Assembly: GCA_004379165.1 (NCBI GenBank)
Contig: NKXK01000033.1
Location: 18,885-82,884, forward strand
Origin: Rhodocyclaceae bacterium
Lineage (GTDB): Bacteria > Pseudomonadota > Gammaproteobacteria > Burkholderiales > Rhodocyclaceae
Direction of reading: 5' to 3'
Length of the DNA stretch: 64,000 nucleotides
Below, in pieces: positions 1 through 11,215 of this stretch (within the stretch, counting starts at the first letter, position 1; each line of letters begins with the position of its first letter). The notes beneath the pieces were generated by a model, which saw only the letters and a program-made list of their open reading frames with translations, was not told where the DNA came from and ran no database searches. A program made the translations under genes and the position numbers.

Positions 1-229
1 TACCGAGTTGCTGCGCCTGCTCGGCCCAGCGCAGATCCGGGGCGGAAAGGGTGGCCCGAACGGCTTCGCCACCGTGTCCATAAACCACGATCAACTTTTC
101 TGGATTCAAGCCGCGCGCGGTGTCGATGACATGCTGCGCCAGCGCCTTGCCGGCAACCGGATGCAGCACCTTGGGCAGATTGGAATGCATGCGCTTGCCC
201 TGGCCGGCAGCGAGGATGACGATGTTCAT
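1..229 (-). CDS. glmU: GlmU N-terminus (bifunctional UDP-GlcNAc pyrophosphorylase), partial
   Basis: The first 76 codons of a minus-strand gene are present; the rest lies beyond the left edge. The N-terminus begins [16 protein letters not shown] and continues with [19 protein letters not shown]. This is the nucleotide-binding loop (LAAGxGxRM) and the following KVLHPVAGK segment of the GlmU uridylyltransferase domain. GlmU makes UDP-N-acetylglucosamine for peptidoglycan and LPS in the cytoplasm. The acetyltransferase domain is not visible. glmS, which feeds the same pathway, lies about 52 kb away in this window. The ATG at 229 is the only start that gives the full nucleotide-binding loop. Confidence 0.93.
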   Translation of the reverse strand, partial: MNIVILAAGQGKRMHSNLPKVLHPVAGKALAQHVIDTARGLNPEKLIVVYGHGGEAVRATLSAPDLRWAEQAQQLG

Positions 230-312
230 GTTCAGGGATGATCCGGATCGGGAAAGCTCGGATTTTTACACGAGCAGCAGGCAGCGGGAAGGCAATATTT
301 CTCGTTTTCCGG

Positions 313-346
313 GCTGCTGCGGTCAACCCGAAAAACTGCCCAAAAA
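313..346 (+). repeat. Dispersed GCTGCGGTCAAC repeat, copy 1 (intergenic)
   Basis: The core GCTGCGGTCAAC lies at 316-327 and is followed by CCGAAAAACTGCCCAAAAAA. It sits between the glmU start and the gltD terminator. The A-rich tail of the repeat doubles as the U-tract of the gltD terminator on the other strand. The same core and tail recur between other genes in the window. Confidence 0.7.
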
Positions 347-380
347 AGGAAAGCCCGCGCACCTTGCGGTGGGCGGGCTC
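341..380 (-). terminator. Rho-independent terminator after gltD
   Basis: On the minus strand AGCCCGC (379-373) pairs with GCGGGCT (358-352), with CCACC and GGTG able to extend the pairing inside the loop. A T-rich run TTTCCTTTTTT follows. It lies about 25 bases past the gltD stop codon, as expected for the end of the gltBD transcript. Confidence 0.8.
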
Positions 381-403
381 GGCGCTGCGAACGCAGATTG
401 GGT

Positions 404-1870
404 TTAGCGCGGCAGCGTCGTTGCGCCCATCAGATAGGCATCGACTTCGCGTGCAGCCTGGCGACCTTCGCGGATTGCCCAGACCACCAGCGACTGACCA
501 CGGCGAACGTCACCCGCTGCAAAGACCTTGTCGACATTGGTGCGATAGCAGCCGTCACCATCGGTCGTTGCCTTGGCGTTCTGGCGGGCATCCTTCTCGA
601 CACCGAAAGCATCGAGCAGGCCGCCAACCGGATTGGTAAAGCCCATGGCCAGGAAGGCGTTGTCGCAGGGGAGCTCGAATTCGGAACCGGCGACTTCGCT
701 CATCTTGCCATCCTTCCAGTCCAGACGAACAGCCTTGAGCGCCTTGACGTTGCCCTTGCCGTCGTCGACAAAACCCTTGGTAGCGATAGCGAAATCGCGG
801 GTGCAGCCTTCGTCGTGCGACGACGAGGTCCGCAGCTTGTACGGCCAGTACGGCCAGGTCAGTTCCTTGTTCTCCTGCTCCGGCGGCATCGGCATCAGTT
901 CGAACTGGGTGACCGAGGCAGCGCCATGGCGGTTGGAGGTACCGACGCAGTCAGAGCCGGTATCGCCGCCGCCGATGACGATGACGTGCTTGCCCTTGAC
1001 GTTGATCGGGTTGGCCTTGCCTTGCTGGACTTCCTTGTTTTGCGGAATCAGGAATTCGAGGGCGGCGTAGATGCCCTTGAGTTCGCGGCCCGGCACCGGC
1101 AGATCGCGCGGAATCTCGGAACCGGCAGCGAGGATCACGGCATCGAAAGCTGCGGTCAACTCGGAAGCGGAGACAAAATCCTTGGCATCGTTGTTGATGC
1201 CGGCAGGTACGTTCTTGTCGCCAACGACAACACGGGTCTTGAAGGTGACGCCTTCGGCTTCCATCTGGGCGACGCGACGGTCGACCAAGGTCTTTTCCAT
1301 CTTGAAGTCAGGAATACCGTAAGCCAGCAGGCCGCCGAGGCGGTCGCTCTTTTCGAATACGGTGACATCATGACCAACGCGCGCCAGCTGCTGCGCGGCG
1401 GCCAGACCCGCCGGGCCGGAGCCAACGATGGCAACCTTCTTGCCAGTCTTGGACTTCGGCGGCTGCGGCACGACCCAGCCCATTTCCCAGCCCTTGTCGA
1501 TGATGGCATGCTCAATCGACTTGATCCCGACGGGCGCAGCATTGATGCCGAGCGTGCAGGCAGCTTCACAGGGCGCCGGACAGATACGGCCTGTGAAATC
1601 CGGGAAGTTGTTGGTTGAATGCAGCACATCCAGCGCCTGCTTCCAGTTGCCCTTATAAACCAGATCATTCCAGTCCGGGATGATGTTGTTCACCGGGCAG
1701 CCGTTGTTGCAGAAGGGAATGCCGCAGTCCATGCAGCGCGCCCCCTGGGTCTTGGCTTCGTCATCAGACAGGGTCTGGACGAATTCCTTGTAGTGCTTCA
1801 GGCGTTGTTCAACCGGTTCGTAGGCCTCGGATAGGCGTTCGAACTCCATGAATCCAGTCGGCTTGCCCAT
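404..1870 (-). CDS. gltD: Glutamate synthase (NADPH) small subunit
   Basis: This 488-residue flavoprotein passes electrons from NADPH to the large subunit GltB for glutamate synthesis from glutamine and 2-oxoglutarate. Near the N-terminus are four Cys for an Fe-S cluster (C46, C49, C54, C58 in [16 protein letters not shown]). The FAD-binding loop [15 protein letters not shown] is near residue 150, the NADPH-binding loop [13 protein letters not shown] near 290, and the conserved [16 protein letters not shown] near the C-terminus. The start at 1870 was chosen because its ATG shares one base with the gltB stop (TAATG), showing translational coupling; the frame is open further upstream but that part overlaps gltB. 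A copy of the dispersed 12-mer GCTGCGGTCAAC lies inside the gene at 1149-1160. Confidence 0.97.
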   Translation of the reverse strand: MGKPTGFMEFERLSEAYEPVEQRLKHYKEFVQTLSDDEAKTQGARCMDCGIPFCNNGCPVNNIIPDWNDLVYKGNWKQALDVLHSTNNFPDFTGRICPAPCEAACTLGINAAPVGIKSIEHAIIDKGWEMGWVVPQPPKSKTGKKVAIVGSGPAGLAAAQQLARVGHDVTVFEKSDRLGGLLAYGIPDFKMEKTLVDRRVAQMEAEGVTFKTRVVVGDKNVPAGINNDAKDFVSASELTAAFDAVILAAGSEIPRDLPVPGRELKGIYAALEFLIPQNKEVQQGKANPINVKGKHVIVIGGGDTGSDCVGTSNRHGAASVTQFELMPMPPEQENKELTWPYWPYKLRTSSSHDEGCTRDFAIATKGFVDDGKGNVKALKAVRLDWKDGKMSEVAGSEFELPCDNAFLAMGFTNPVGGLLDAFGVEKDARQNAKATTDGDGCYRTNVDKVFAAGDVRRGQSLVVWAIREGRQAAREVDAYLMGATTLPR

Positions 1871-4800
1871 TATGCGGCCTCCTTCTGTGCAGCAGCGGCC
1901 ATCTCGGTGAGGGCGCGCTTGTACTCGTGCGGATAGACTTTGACGAATTTCTCGCGATAGGCATCCCAGTTGGCGAGAATGGCCTTGGCGGTCTGACTGC
2001 CGGTGTATTCGGCGTGACGGGTAATCAGCTCCTTGAGCTGGGTTTCGTCTGCCTCGCCACCATGCAGCGGTTCGCCCGCAGCATGACGGCCGGCCGGAAG
2101 CACCTTCTCCAGTGCCACCTGCGCCAGATTGCAACGGCCCTTGAAGCTGCCGTCTTCATCCAGCACATAGGCGATACCACCGGACATGCCGGCCGCGAAG
2201 TTACGACCGGTCATGCCGAGCACGACGACCGTACCACCGGTCATGTATTCGCAACCGTGATCGCCAACCCCTTCGACCACTGCCGTGCCACCGGAGTTAC
2301 GGACGCAGAAGCGCTCGCCACCGACACCGGCAAGGAAGGCCTCACCCTCGGTCGCACCGTACATGACGGTGTTGCCGCAGATGATGTTCTGCTGCGTATC
2401 GCCACGGAAATCGGCGTGCGGCTTGATGATGATGCGGCCACCGGAGAGGCCCTTGCCGACGTAGTCGTTACCTTCGCCCGTCAGTTCCAGTGTCACGCCG
2501 CGGGCCAGGAAGGCGCCGAAGGCCTGGCCAGCCGTACCGGTCAGCTTGACGTGGATAGTGTCGTCCGGCAAACCGGCGTGGCCGTAGCGGCGAGCCACTT
2601 CGCCCGAGAGCATGGTGCCGCAGGTGCGGTTGACGTTGATGATCGAGGTCTCGATCTGAACCTTCTGACCCTTTTCCAGCGCCGGCTTGGCTTGCTCGAT
2701 CAGCTTGTGATCAAGCGCCTTCTCCAGCCCGTGGTCCTGGGTTTCAGTATGCAGACGCGGCACATCGGCCGGCACGGTCGGCTGATAGAAGATGCGGGAG
2801 AAATCGAGGCCCTTCGCCTTCCAGTGTTCGATACCTGCACGCATGTCGAGCAGATCGGCACGGCCGACGAGATCGTCAAACTTGCGGATACCCAACTGGG
2901 CCATGATCTCGCGCACTTCTTCGGCAACGAAGAAGAAGTAGTTGACCACGTGCTCCGGCTGGCCAGAGAAGCGCTGGCGCAACACCGGATCCTGCGTCGC
3001 GACTCCAACCGGGCAGGTATTCAGATGGCACTTGCGCATCATGATGCAGCCTTCGACGACCAGCGGCGCGGTGGCGAAACCGAATTCGTCGGCGCCGAGC
3101 AACGCACCGATGACAACGTCACGACCGGTCTTCATCTGACCATCAACCTGAACGCGGATGCGCGAGCGCAGACGGTTCAGCACGAGCGTCTGCTGGGTTT
3201 CGGAAAGGCCGAGTTCCCACGGCGTACCGGCGTGCTTGATCGAAGACTGCGGCGAGGCACCCGTGCCGCCGTCGAAACCGGCGATCACGACGTGGTCGGC
3301 CTTGGCCTTGGCAACGCCAGCAGCAACCGTACCAACACCGACTTCAGACACCAGCTTGACCGAAATCGAAGCGCGCGAGTTGGCGTTCTTCAGGTCGTGG
3401 ATCAGTTGCGCCAGATCCTCGATGGAGTAGATGTCGTGGTGCGGGGGCGGCGAAATCAGGCCGACGCCCGGCACCGAGTGGCGCAGGAATCCGATGTACT
3501 CGGAGACCTTGTGCCCCGGCAACTGGCCGCCTTCACCCGGCTTGGCGCCTTGGGCCATCTTGATCTGGATCTGGTCGGCATTGACCAGATACTCCGTGGT
3601 CACGCCAAAGCGGCCAGAGGCGACCTGCTTGATCGCGGAACGAAGCGAATCACCTTCCTGGAAGGTGTAGTCCCGTTCGATACGCGAAGCACCAACCACT
3701 TCCGACAGCTTCTGGCCTGCCTTCAGCGGCTGGAAACGCTTGGCATCTTCGCCGCCTTCGCCGGTGTTCGACTTTCCGCCAATGCGGTTCATGGCGATGG
3801 CCAGTGTGGTGTGGGCTTCAGTGGAAATGGAGCCGAGCGACATTGCGCCAGTCGCGAAACGCTTGACGATTTCCTTGGCCGATTCGACTTCTTCGAGCGG
3901 AATCGCCGTGCCTTGCGGCTTGAACTCGAACAGACCACGCAAGGTCAGGTGACGCTTGGTCTGATCATTGATCAGCTTGGCGTATTCCTTGTAGGTCTCG
4001 TACTTGCCGGAACGGGTCGAGTGCTGCAGCTTGGCGATGGAGTCCGGCGTCCACATGTGCTCTTCACCGCGGATACGGAAGGCGTATTCGCCACCGGCAT
4101 CAAGCATGCTGGCAAGCACCGGATCAGCCGAGAATGCGTCAGTGTGCAGGCGGATGGCTTCTTCGGCGACTTCAAAAACACCGATCCCCTCGACGTTGGA
4201 AGGCGTACCGGTGAAGTACTTCTCGACGAAGTCCTTTTGCAGGCCGATCGCTTCGAAAATCTGCGCGCCGGTGTAGGACATGTAGGTCGAGATGCCCATT
4301 TTGGACATGACCTTGCACAGACCCTTGCCAATCGCCTTGATAAAGTTCTTGGTGTACTTCTCGGCCTTCTCGGCATCGCCCTTGGCCAGACCTTCGATGG
4401 TTTCGAGAGCCAGGTAGGGGTGCACAGCCTCGGCACCGTAACCACCGAGCAGGGCAAAGTGATGCGTTTCGCGGGCCGAGCCGGTTTCGACGACCAGACC
4501 GGCGCTGGTACGCAGGCCTTTCTTGACCAGATGCTGGTGAATTGCCGAGGTGGCGAGCAGCGCCGGAATGGCGACATGTTCGGCATCCACCTTGCGGTCG
4601 GAGACGATCAGGATGTTGGCGCCGGAACGGACAGCATCCTCGGCGTCGGCTGCCAGCGAAGCAAGGCGTGCCTCGATGCCATCCTTGCCCCAGGCGACCG
4701 GATAGCAGATATCCAGCTCGAAGGAGCGGAACTTGTTCGAGGTGTACTTCTCGATGTTGCGCAGCTTTTCCATGTCGTCGAAGGACAGGACCGGCTGCGA

Positions 4801-6507
4801 TACCTCGAGGCGGATCGGCGGGTTGATGTCGTTGGTGTTCAGCAGGTTCGGCTTCGGACCAATGAATGACACCAGCGACATGACCAGTTCTTCACGGATC
4901 GGGTCGATCGGCGGGTTGGTCACCTGAGCGAACAGCTGCTTGAAGTAGGTATAGAGGGTCTTGTTCTTGGCAGACAGGACCGGCAGTGCCGAGTCAGTAC
5001 CCATGGAGCCAGTGGCTTCTTCGCCGTTCTGAACCATCGGCTCGAGAATAACCTTGACGTCTTCCTGGGTGTAGCCAAAGGCCTGCTGGCGATCGAGCAG
5101 GGAAGCCGACGGCGCAGCACACTTTTCCTCGGGCGCCGGCACTTCGTCGAGCTTGATGCGGATCTTTTCGATCCACTCGCGATAGGGCTTGGCGTTGGCG
5201 AGGGAGTTCTTCAACTCCTGGTCGTCGATGATGCGGCCTTGTTCCATATCGATCAGGAACATCTTGCCGGGCTGCAGGCGCCACTTCTTGACGATCCTCT
5301 TTTCCGGAATCGGCAGCACGCCGGACTCGGAAGCCATGACCACGAGGTCATCGTCGGTGACGAGGTAACGCGCCGGACGCAGGCCGTTACGGTCGAGTGT
5401 CGCGCCAATCTGGCGACCATCGGTGAAGGCGACAGCGGCGGGACCATCCCACGGCTCCATCATCGCGGCGTGGTATTCGTAGAAAGCGCGACGGCTCTCG
5501 TCCATCAGCGTGTGCTTTTCCCAGGCTTCCGGGATCATCAGCATCACAGCCTGGGCGAGGGAGTAGCCACCGCCCATGACCAGCAGTTCAAGCGCATTGT
5601 CGAACGAGGCAGAGTCGGACTGGCCCGGGTAATGCAGCGGCCAGACCTTCTTCAGGTCATCACCGAGAATCGGCGACGAGATCGCCTGTTCGCGGGCCTT
5701 GAACCAGTTGACGTTGCCGCGAACGGTGTTGATTTCACCGTTGTGGGCGATATAACGGAACGGGTGCGCCAGATCCCAGGTCGGGAAGGTATTGGTCGAG
5801 AAGCGCTGGTGAACGAGCGCCAGGGCCGAAACCGTCCGCTTGTCCTGCAGGTCGTAGTAATAAACGCCTACTTGATCGGCCAGTAGCAGCCCCTTGTAGT
5901 TGACGGTGCGTGCCGAGAAGGACGGCACATAGAATTCCTGGCCGTGCTTCAGCTTCAGCGACTTGATGGCGTTGGCTGCACGACGGCGGATGATATATAG
6001 CTTGCGCTCAAGAGCATCGGTGACGAAAACGTCCGGACCGCGACCGACAAACACCTGGCGGATCACCGGCTCCTTGGCCTTGACGGTCGGCGACATCGGC
6101 ATATCACGGTTGACCGGCACTTCACGCCAGCCGAGGAGCACCTGGCCTTCTGCGGCAATGGAGCGCTCGATTTCTTCAACACAGGCGTGTCGGGAAGCGG
6201 CCTCTTGCGGCAGAAACACCATACCGACGCCATACTCGCCATTCGGTGGCAATTCGACGCCTTGCTTGGCCATTTCCTCGCGATAGAACTGGTCCGGAAT
6301 CTGGATCAGGATACCGGCACCATCGCCTTGCAGCGGATCTGCGCCGACAGCACCGCGGTGATCGAGATTTTTCAGGATCAACAAACCCTGCTCGACGATG
6401 CCATGGTTCTTCTGGCCCTTGACATGGGCAACAAAGCCCACGCCGCAAGCGTCGTGCTCGTTGGCGGGATCGTACAACCCCTGCCGATCAGGTACTGCCG
6501 GTTCCAT
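1870..6507 (-). CDS. gltB: Glutamate synthase (NADPH) large subunit
   Basis: The 1545-residue large subunit of GOGAT channels ammonia from glutamine to 2-oxoglutarate. The N-terminal class II amidotransferase has its catalytic Cys in [10 protein letters not shown], at residue 21 from the chosen start, so about 20 residues would be removed on maturation. The central FMN domain carries the 3Fe-4S cysteines in [15 protein letters not shown], and the C-terminal glycine-rich GXGXG domain is intact ([13 protein letters not shown]). The ATG at 6507 is preceded by GAAGGA with 9 bases of spacing; the upstream ATG at 6516 sits directly on that ribosome binding site. The length fits the family. A good sigma-70 promoter lies about 110 bases upstream. 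Confidence 0.96.
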   Translation of the reverse strand: MEPAVPDRQGLYDPANEHDACGVGFVAHVKGQKNHGIVEQGLLILKNLDHRGAVGADPLQGDGAGILIQIPDQFYREEMAKQGVELPPNGEYGVGMVFLPQEAASRHACVEEIERSIAAEGQVLLGWREVPVNRDMPMSPTVKAKEPVIRQVFVGRGPDVFVTDALERKLYIIRRRAANAIKSLKLKHGQEFYVPSFSARTVNYKGLLLADQVGVYYYDLQDKRTVSALALVHQRFSTNTFPTWDLAHPFRYIAHNGEINTVRGNVNWFKAREQAISSPILGDDLKKVWPLHYPGQSDSASFDNALELLVMGGGYSLAQAVMLMIPEAWEKHTLMDESRRAFYEYHAAMMEPWDGPAAVAFTDGRQIGATLDRNGLRPARYLVTDDDLVVMASESGVLPIPEKRIVKKWRLQPGKMFLIDMEQGRIIDDQELKNSLANAKPYREWIEKIRIKLDEVPAPEEKCAAPSASLLDRQQAFGYTQEDVKVILEPMVQNGEEATGSMGTDSALPVLSAKNKTLYTYFKQLFAQVTNPPIDPIREELVMSLVSFIGPKPNLLNTNDINPPIRLEVSQPVLSFDDMEKLRNIEKYTSNKFRSFELDICYPVAWGKDGIEARLASLAADAEDAVRSGANILIVSDRKVDAEHVAIPALLATSAIHQHLVKKGLRTSAGLVVETGSARETHHFALLGGYGAEAVHPYLALETIEGLAKGDAEKAEKYTKNFIKAIGKGLCKVMSKMGISTYMSYTGAQIFEAIGLQKDFVEKYFTGTPSNVEGIGVFEVAEEAIRLHTDAFSADPVLASMLDAGGEYAFRIRGEEHMWTPDSIAKLQHSTRSGKYETYKEYAKLINDQTKRHLTLRGLFEFKPQGTAIPLEEVESAKEIVKRFATGAMSLGSISTEAHTTLAIAMNRIGGKSNTGEGGEDAKRFQPLKAGQKLSEVVGASRIERDYTFQEGDSLRSAIKQVASGRFGVTTEYLVNADQIQIKMAQGAKPGEGGQLPGHKVSEYIGFLRHSVPGVGLISPPPHHDIYSIEDLAQLIHDLKNANSRASISVKLVSEVGVGTVAAGVAKAKADHVVIAGFDGGTGASPQSSIKHAGTPWELGLSETQQTLVLNRLRSRIRVQVDGQMKTGRDVVIGALLGADEFGFATAPLVVEGCIMMRKCHLNTCPVGVATQDPVLRQRFSGQPEHVVNYFFFVAEEVREIMAQLGIRKFDDLVGRADLLDMRAGIEHWKAKGLDFSRIFYQPTVPADVPRLHTETQDHGLEKALDHKLIEQAKPALEKGQKVQIETSIINVNRTCGTMLSGEVARRYGHAGLPDDTIHVKLTGTAGQAFGAFLARGVTLELTGEGNDYVGKGLSGGRIIIKPHADFRGDTQQNIICGNTVMYGATEGEAFLAGVGGERFCVRNSGGTAVVEGVGDHGCEYMTGGTVVVLGMTGRNFAAGMSGGIAYVLDEDGSFKGRCNLAQVALEKVLPAGRHAAGEPLHGGEADETQLKELITRHAEYTGSQTAKAILANWDAYREKFVKVYPHEYKRALTEMAAAAQKEAA

Positions 6508-6616
6508 CACACGCATTCCTTCAGATAGCTTGACCGGCGGCAACCGGCCAATGATGAAAAAAGCCGCAGGGCATCCTTGCCGCCACGACCTAAACAAATT
6601 TTAGAGGCAACCGCAA

Positions 6617-6645
6617 AATATACCGGTAAACCCCTGTCCATTCAA
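6617..6645 (-). promoter_or_regulatory. Sigma-70-like promoter of gltBD
   Basis: On the minus strand TTGAAT (6645-6640) and TATATT (6622-6617) are separated by 17 bases. Transcription would begin near 6610, giving a leader of about 100 bases before gltB. No known regulator site was recognised in the leader. Confidence 0.65.
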
Positions 6646-6693
6646 GATGCTGCGTTGCACCAAGCCGCAATTATCATCCGGCGCAATCCCCGT

Positions 6694-7779
6694 TCAGGTG
6701 CATCCGGCATCGATTGCAGCACCAATCTGGTCCGCCGTCGCGATGTCACTGACAACGGCTTTGCCGATCGCGGTCAATAACACCAGGCGCAAGCGGCCAT
6801 CGATCACTTTTTTGTCGTGACTCATCAGATCAAGGTAGCGCCCGGCGCCCAGCGCAGGCCCCTTGACCGGCAAACCCGCCAGAACAAACAGTTTTTCGAT
6901 GCGCAGTACGTCATCGGCGGACAACCAGCCCAACAGACATGACAAACGAGCAGCAATTAGCGTGCCCGCGGCCACAGCTTCACCGTGCAGCCATTCACCA
7001 TAGCCCAGCCCGGTCTCAATGGCATGGCCGAAGGTATGTCCGAGATTGAGCAGCGCGCGGTCGCCGGTTTCACGTTCGTCAGCAGCCACCACTTCCGCCT
7101 TGTTGGCACAGGAACGCTGCACAGCGTAAGCCAGCGCCTCCGGGTCACGCGCCAGAAGATACGACATATTCGCTTCCAGCCACTCAAAGAATGGCAGATC
7201 GCGGATCAGCCCGTATTTGATGACTTCCGCCAGTCCGGCCTTCAATTCGCGATCAGGCAGCGTATCCAGCGTGCCAATATCGGCCAGTACCAGCTTGGGC
7301 TGGTAAAAGGCGCCAATCATGTTCTTGCCAAGCGGGTGATTGATCGCCGTTTTGCCGCCCACCGAGGAATCTACCTGCGAGAGAAGGGTTGTCGGGATCT
7401 GGATGAAAGGCATGCCGCGCTGATAGCAAGCCGCAGCAAAACCGACCATGTCACCGACCACGCCACCACCCAATGCAAACAGCGTGGTTGAACGTTCACA
7501 GCGTGCTTCGAGCAGAGCGTCGAAGATCAGGTTCAGCGTTCCCCAGGTTTTGTAGGCTTCGCCATCGGGAATCACAACCGGCAATACCGAAATTTGGGCA
7601 CTTTCCAGGGTTGACCGTAGCTGATCGAGATAGAGCGGCGCCACGGTGGTATTGGTGACGATCACCGCCCGCTTTTGCTTCAGATGCGGCGTGATTAATT
7701 CGATTTGCTGCAAAAGGCCGCGACCGATGTGGATGGGATAAGAACGCTCATCAAGCGCGACTTGCAAGGTTTGGATCAT
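6694..7779 (-). CDS. aroB: 3-dehydroquinate synthase
   Basis: This cytoplasmic enzyme converts DAHP to 3-dehydroquinate, the second step of the shikimate pathway, using NAD and a metal ion. The 361 residues show the NAD-binding segment [15 protein letters not shown] and the [16 protein letters not shown] block. The metal ligands are expected in [22 protein letters not shown] and LHGEAVAAG. Its ATG overlaps the aroK stop by four bases, so the two are translationally coupled. A variant of the dispersed motif (GCTACGGTCAAC, 7621-7610) lies in the coding strand of the N-terminal third. Confidence 0.97.
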   Translation of the reverse strand: MIQTLQVALDERSYPIHIGRGLLQQIELITPHLKQKRAVIVTNTTVAPLYLDQLRSTLESAQISVLPVVIPDGEAYKTWGTLNLIFDALLEARCERSTTLFALGGGVVGDMVGFAAACYQRGMPFIQIPTTLLSQVDSSVGGKTAINHPLGKNMIGAFYQPKLVLADIGTLDTLPDRELKAGLAEVIKYGLIRDLPFFEWLEANMSYLLARDPEALAYAVQRSCANKAEVVAADERETGDRALLNLGHTFGHAIETGLGYGEWLHGEAVAAGTLIAARLSCLLGWLSADDVLRIEKLFVLAGLPVKGPALGAGRYLDLMSHDKKVIDGRLRLVLLTAIGKAVVSDIATADQIGAAIDAGCT

Positions 7780-8312
7780 GGAGATGTCGTAGTATTCAGG
7801 CGGCTGTATTCGCGCAGGAGGTGGTGAACGATGCCGGAAGCGATCAGATGTCCGCCATCGACAATCAGGTGTGCGATTTCGCGATAGAGTGGATCGCGGG
7901 CGGCGTAGAGGGCTTCCAGTTTGGCCAGCGGATCAGACACTTGCAACAGCGGGCGGTTCCTGTCGTGGCGCGTTCGCTCATGGAGCATCAGCGGCGGCAC
8001 ATTGAGATAGACCACCCACCCGGTCTGGTGCAGGCGTTCCCGATTTTCGGGCTTGAGCACAACACCACCGCCAGTGGCCAAGACCAGACCGTTGGTTTCG
8101 GTCAAATCGTGGATGGTCTGAATTTCGCGGCGACGAAAGCCTACTTCGCCCTCGATTTCAAAGATAGTTGGGATCGGCACCCCTGTGCGCTCAACGATTT
8201 CATGATCGGAATCGAAGAACGGGCGCCGGAGCTTTTTCGCCAACTGCCGGCCGACGGTTGTCTTGCCTGCGCCCATCAGCCCGACGAGATAGATGTTCAA
8301 CATATTGTTCAC
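7776..8312 (-). CDS. aroK: Shikimate kinase
   Basis: This 178-residue kinase phosphorylates shikimate with ATP. The P-loop is [12 protein letters not shown] near residue 11. The shikimate-binding region includes [19 protein letters not shown] and the LATGGGVV loop. The open frame begins with GTG at 8312; an ATG three codons in, at 8303, is equally possible, and neither has a clear ribosome binding site. Lying between the pil operon terminator and aroB, it probably has its own promoter. aroK and aroB form a coupled pair. Confidence 0.95.
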   Translation of the reverse strand: MNNMLNIYLVGLMGAGKTTVGRQLAKKLRRPFFDSDHEIVERTGVPIPTIFEIEGEVGFRRREIQTIHDLTETNGLVLATGGGVVLKPENRERLHQTGWVVYLNVPPLMLHERTRHDRNRPLLQVSDPLAKLEALYAARDPLYREIAHLIVDGGHLIASGIVHHLLREYSRLNTTTSP

Positions 8313-8410
8313 AGGGCGATTTTAGCTGAACGCCACCCATAAATACGACTCTTGCGCACCAACGCTACTTCCGCTGAGGTGCTTACTCGGAGATATTCTG
8401 ACCCTCTAAT

Positions 8411-8442
8411 AAAAACGCCCCGCAGGCTTGCGAGGCGTTTTT
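8411..8442. terminator. Terminator between pilQ and aroK
   Basis: AAAAACGCC at 8411-8419 pairs with GGCGTTTTT at 8434-8442 around a loop of about 14 bases. The A and T runs on both sides make it potentially bidirectional. It lies 66 bases after the pilQ stop and most likely ends the pilMNOPQ transcript. Confidence 0.8.
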
Positions 8443-8507
8443 GATAGCTTAGCTATCGCTAATCGTGCTTCGCCATTCCGAGACCTTTGAACATGTAACA
8501 GGTTTTG

Positions 8508-10673
8508 TCAGTCAAAGCTTAACTTCTCAGACAACATGCGAGGCGTAATAAACACCAACAACTCCCTGCGCTCAGTCGCGTCGGATTTCGACTTAAACAG
8601 CCAGCCGAGGAAAGGGATATCACCAAACAACGGAACCTTGGTTACACCACCTGTCGTCTTGTTGATATAAATCCCGCCGATCACTACCGTTCCGCCGTTC
8701 TCAACGACGACATTTGTTTCAACCACAGATTTTTTAATCGGTGGCACCCGGTCACCCATTAGCGTGGTTATCGCTCGCTCGTAGTCTGGCTCTTCTTTCT
8801 TCACAACGAGCGCCATCTTCACGGTTCCATCAGGTGTAATTTGAGGAGTTACCTCTAGCGAAAGTTTCGCCTCTTTGAAGTTTACTGTTTGCGTCGGCAC
8901 ACCACCGGAAGTCGATGCTTGTGTAACAGTGTACGGCACCTCCAACCCATCCTCAATCTTGGCCTTAACGTTGTTTGCAGTAATCACTCGCGGACTCGAC
9001 ACAACCTTCCCAACCCCATCTGATTCGAGGGCATCTACTTCAACGTTCAATATTCTCGATAGACTGGAGCTGAAAATGGACAGGGCGAGCTGACCGGTTC
9101 CTGCGATGGTATTGCTTATTGGCAAATTCACATTAACTGACTGACTGTTTATTTGCCCAGTACGCTCATACCCCCCCCCACCGATGCCGATACCAGGGTT
9201 TCCAGAGGTTTGCCTACGAGAATCCAACAGCCCTAACCTGACACCCAAACTCCGTGCAAATGTGTCATTCGCTTCGACAACCCGCGCCTCAATCAGCACC
9301 TGCCTGGCGCCAATGTCTATAGCGCGAATGAAGCTTCGAATCTCCTCAAGTTTCGACGGCGTATCGTTAACAAACAAGATGTTCGACTGGGGATCCGCAA
9401 CGGCACTTCCACGCTTGCTGAGAATTCTCTGAACATTGACACCTCCAACCGCAGGAGCTTGCGCTGCTCCAGGGACTCCGGCAACCCCGACAAGCGGAAG
9501 ACCTGCCAGCAGCCTTGAAACATCGACGGCCTTCTGATAATTCAGTACAAACTGCTCAAGCTTCAGCGGCTCCAATTCGCTGATTTGAGCACGAGATTCA
9601 AAGTCCAGCTTCTCTCTTGTCGCGATTTCGTCCCGCGGGGCAATCATCAAAATATTGCCCTTCTTTCTCATGTCGAGGCCTTTTTGCTGAAAGATAATGT
9701 CAATTACCTGATCGGCAGGAACGTCTTTCAATACCAATGTGGTTGTCCCGTTAACAGTTTCGCTAATTACAGCATTTAGCCCGAGTTCTTCCGCCATCAA
9801 CCGGAGTAACGCCCGGACATCTCCATTTTGATAGTTAATACTGATTCTAGGTCCTTGAAAGCCAGCCTTGCTCCCCTGAACCAGTTTGTTGGGATCCTCA
9901 ACAATCCGCTTCACCTCCACAACAAACTGATTGTCTGCTTGATAGGCGTTGTGCTCCCACAATCCTTTAGGCGTGATCGTCATCCTGACGTTATCACCGA
10001 CCACCTTGGTTTCCACTTTACTCACTGGCGTCGCGAAGTCATCGACATCAAGGCGTTTCTTCAAATGCTCAGGAATCGCAGTTTTCATGAAATCAACAAC
10101 GAGTGACGCACCTTGCTGGCGAATGTCTATTCCTGTTCCGGAATCACTCAAATCAACTACGATGCGCCCCTCACCATCTTTCCCACGTCTGAAGATCACA
10201 TCCTGTATCGCGTGCTTCGCACCAACATTCGTCTCCTCCGCAAAGCGCGTTGTACGCGCCTCGGCAGAATCAGAGAGGCGCTGAACAGGAGAAAGCGTCA
10301 CGTAAACCGACTTTCCGTCCACTCTGGTCGAATAATTTAATAATTTGGCCAGGTTCAGAACGAGGCGAGTTCTCTCACCCACTTGAACCACATTAAGACT
10401 AGTCAAAGCACCTTGATTCAGGACTTCTGAAGACCGACCCAGAGAATTCTCAGTGCTCGGAAAATCAAAGACTAATTTGGAAGGACTCGCAATACTGAAA
10501 CCGGCTGGAGGCGAAGCCAGCGTCTGGCGCATATCTATTTTTATCGCAACATCTGCTCCCTGCCGGGCAACATTTATCGCCTCTATGGCATTGCGCCCTT
10601 GAACCTCAGCATGGGAAATTATCGGAGTGGACACCAACAGCAACAGTACAACAGCCAATCGCTTGATCATCAT
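8508..10673 (-). CDS. pilQ: Type IV pilus secretin
   Basis: PilQ forms the outer-membrane pore through which type IV pili extend and, in competent bacteria, DNA enters. The 721 residues start with a signal peptide (LLLLVSTPIISHA). Two AMIN-type domains (about 25-240) are followed by a secretin N0/STN domain (about 280-355), a NolW-like domain, and the secretin barrel from about 500 to the end. The barrel carries VSSPRVITANN and the late VPLFGDIPFLGWLF motif. The gene begins ATGATG, and the first ATG overlaps the pilP stop (TAATG). A run of nine G on the coding strand (9179-9171) encodes part of a glycine stretch at IGIGGGGYER and could slip. Base composition is clearly lower in GC than in pilM. 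Confidence 0.97.
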   Translation of the reverse strand: MMIKRLAVVLLLLVSTPIISHAEVQGRNAIEAINVARQGADVAIKIDMRQTLASPPAGFSIASPSKLVFDFPSTENSLGRSSEVLNQGALTSLNVVQVGERTRLVLNLAKLLNYSTRVDGKSVYVTLSPVQRLSDSAEARTTRFAEETNVGAKHAIQDVIFRRGKDGEGRIVVDLSDSGTGIDIRQQGASLVVDFMKTAIPEHLKKRLDVDDFATPVSKVETKVVGDNVRMTITPKGLWEHNAYQADNQFVVEVKRIVEDPNKLVQGSKAGFQGPRISINYQNGDVRALLRLMAEELGLNAVISETVNGTTTLVLKDVPADQVIDIIFQQKGLDMRKKGNILMIAPRDEIATREKLDFESRAQISELEPLKLEQFVLNYQKAVDVSRLLAGLPLVGVAGVPGAAQAPAVGGVNVQRILSKRGSAVADPQSNILFVNDTPSKLEEIRSFIRAIDIGARQVLIEARVVEANDTFARSLGVRLGLLDSRRQTSGNPGIGIGGGGYERTGQINSQSVNVNLPISNTIAGTGQLALSIFSSSLSRILNVEVDALESDGVGKVVSSPRVITANNVKAKIEDGLEVPYTVTQASTSGGVPTQTVNFKEAKLSLEVTPQITPDGTVKMALVVKKEEPDYERAITTLMGDRVPPIKKSVVETNVVVENGGTVVIGGIYINKTTGGVTKVPLFGDIPFLGWLFKSKSDATERRELLVFITPRMLSEKLSFD

Positions 10674-11215
10674 TATTTGGACCTCTCTTTACCCTGTAAC
10701 AGCAGGGTGCTATCTCGCTCACTCCAATCCCCTGCGGAGTCTTGGATTAATTCTCTGAGAAGGACTTCAGACTCAGTAATTTTGGTCACCATTCCAAAAT
10801 CTAATCCAACGTAATCACCCACACTAATTTGTTTGACTTTGTTATCGACTTGAACCACGGCCATTGTCTTTTTATTAACATTTAGATACCCGATCATTTT
10901 TATTGACTCAAGTGGGTATTTTTCCAAGATGCTATTTCGTGATTCTCGCGCATCAAAATCCGGCTGGAACTGACTACCTTTACCGGCAGCCTGCTTAAAC
11001 CTTGCATCCGGCTCAATTTTTGACGCTTTAAACGGGTCCAAAAGGCCATCTGCGTCATAAGGAACCGGAATGTATTGCATGACATCAGGAAGTTTAGGAA
11101 TGGCGCCGCGTAGATCCTTGGTGCTATCTTCCATCCATTGCTTCAAATTGTCGTTATCCTCCGAGGCGCAAGAAGAAAGAAGAAGGGCTAACATCAAGAC
11201 AAACGGCCGCATCAT
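10673..11215 (-). CDS. pilP: Type IV pilus lipoprotein
   Basis: PilP is an inner-membrane-anchored lipoprotein that links the PilMNO platform to the secretin PilQ across the periplasm. The 180 residues open with a signal sequence ending in a lipobox LLSSC, with lipidated Cys at about 16. A linker and a C-terminal beta-sandwich HR domain follow (MIGYLNVNKKTMAVVQVDNKVKQISVGDYVG). Two start codons lie in tandem at 11215 and 11212. The pilO stop overlaps them and the pilQ start overlaps the pilP stop, so the operon is tightly packed. Confidence 0.95.
   Translation of the reverse strand: MMRPFVLMLALLLSSCASEDNDNLKQWMEDSTKDLRGAIPKLPDVMQYIPVPYDADGLLDPFKASKIEPDARFKQAAGKGSQFQPDFDARESRNSILEKYPLESIKMIGYLNVNKKTMAVVQVDNKVKQISVGDYVGLDFGMVTKITESEVLLRELIQDSAGDWSERDSTLLLQGKERSK

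Noticed and set aside
1927..4869. A 980-residue open frame antisense to gltB
   Set aside because: It mirrors gltB codons in a GC-rich gene and has no family signature; gltB itself is unmistakable.
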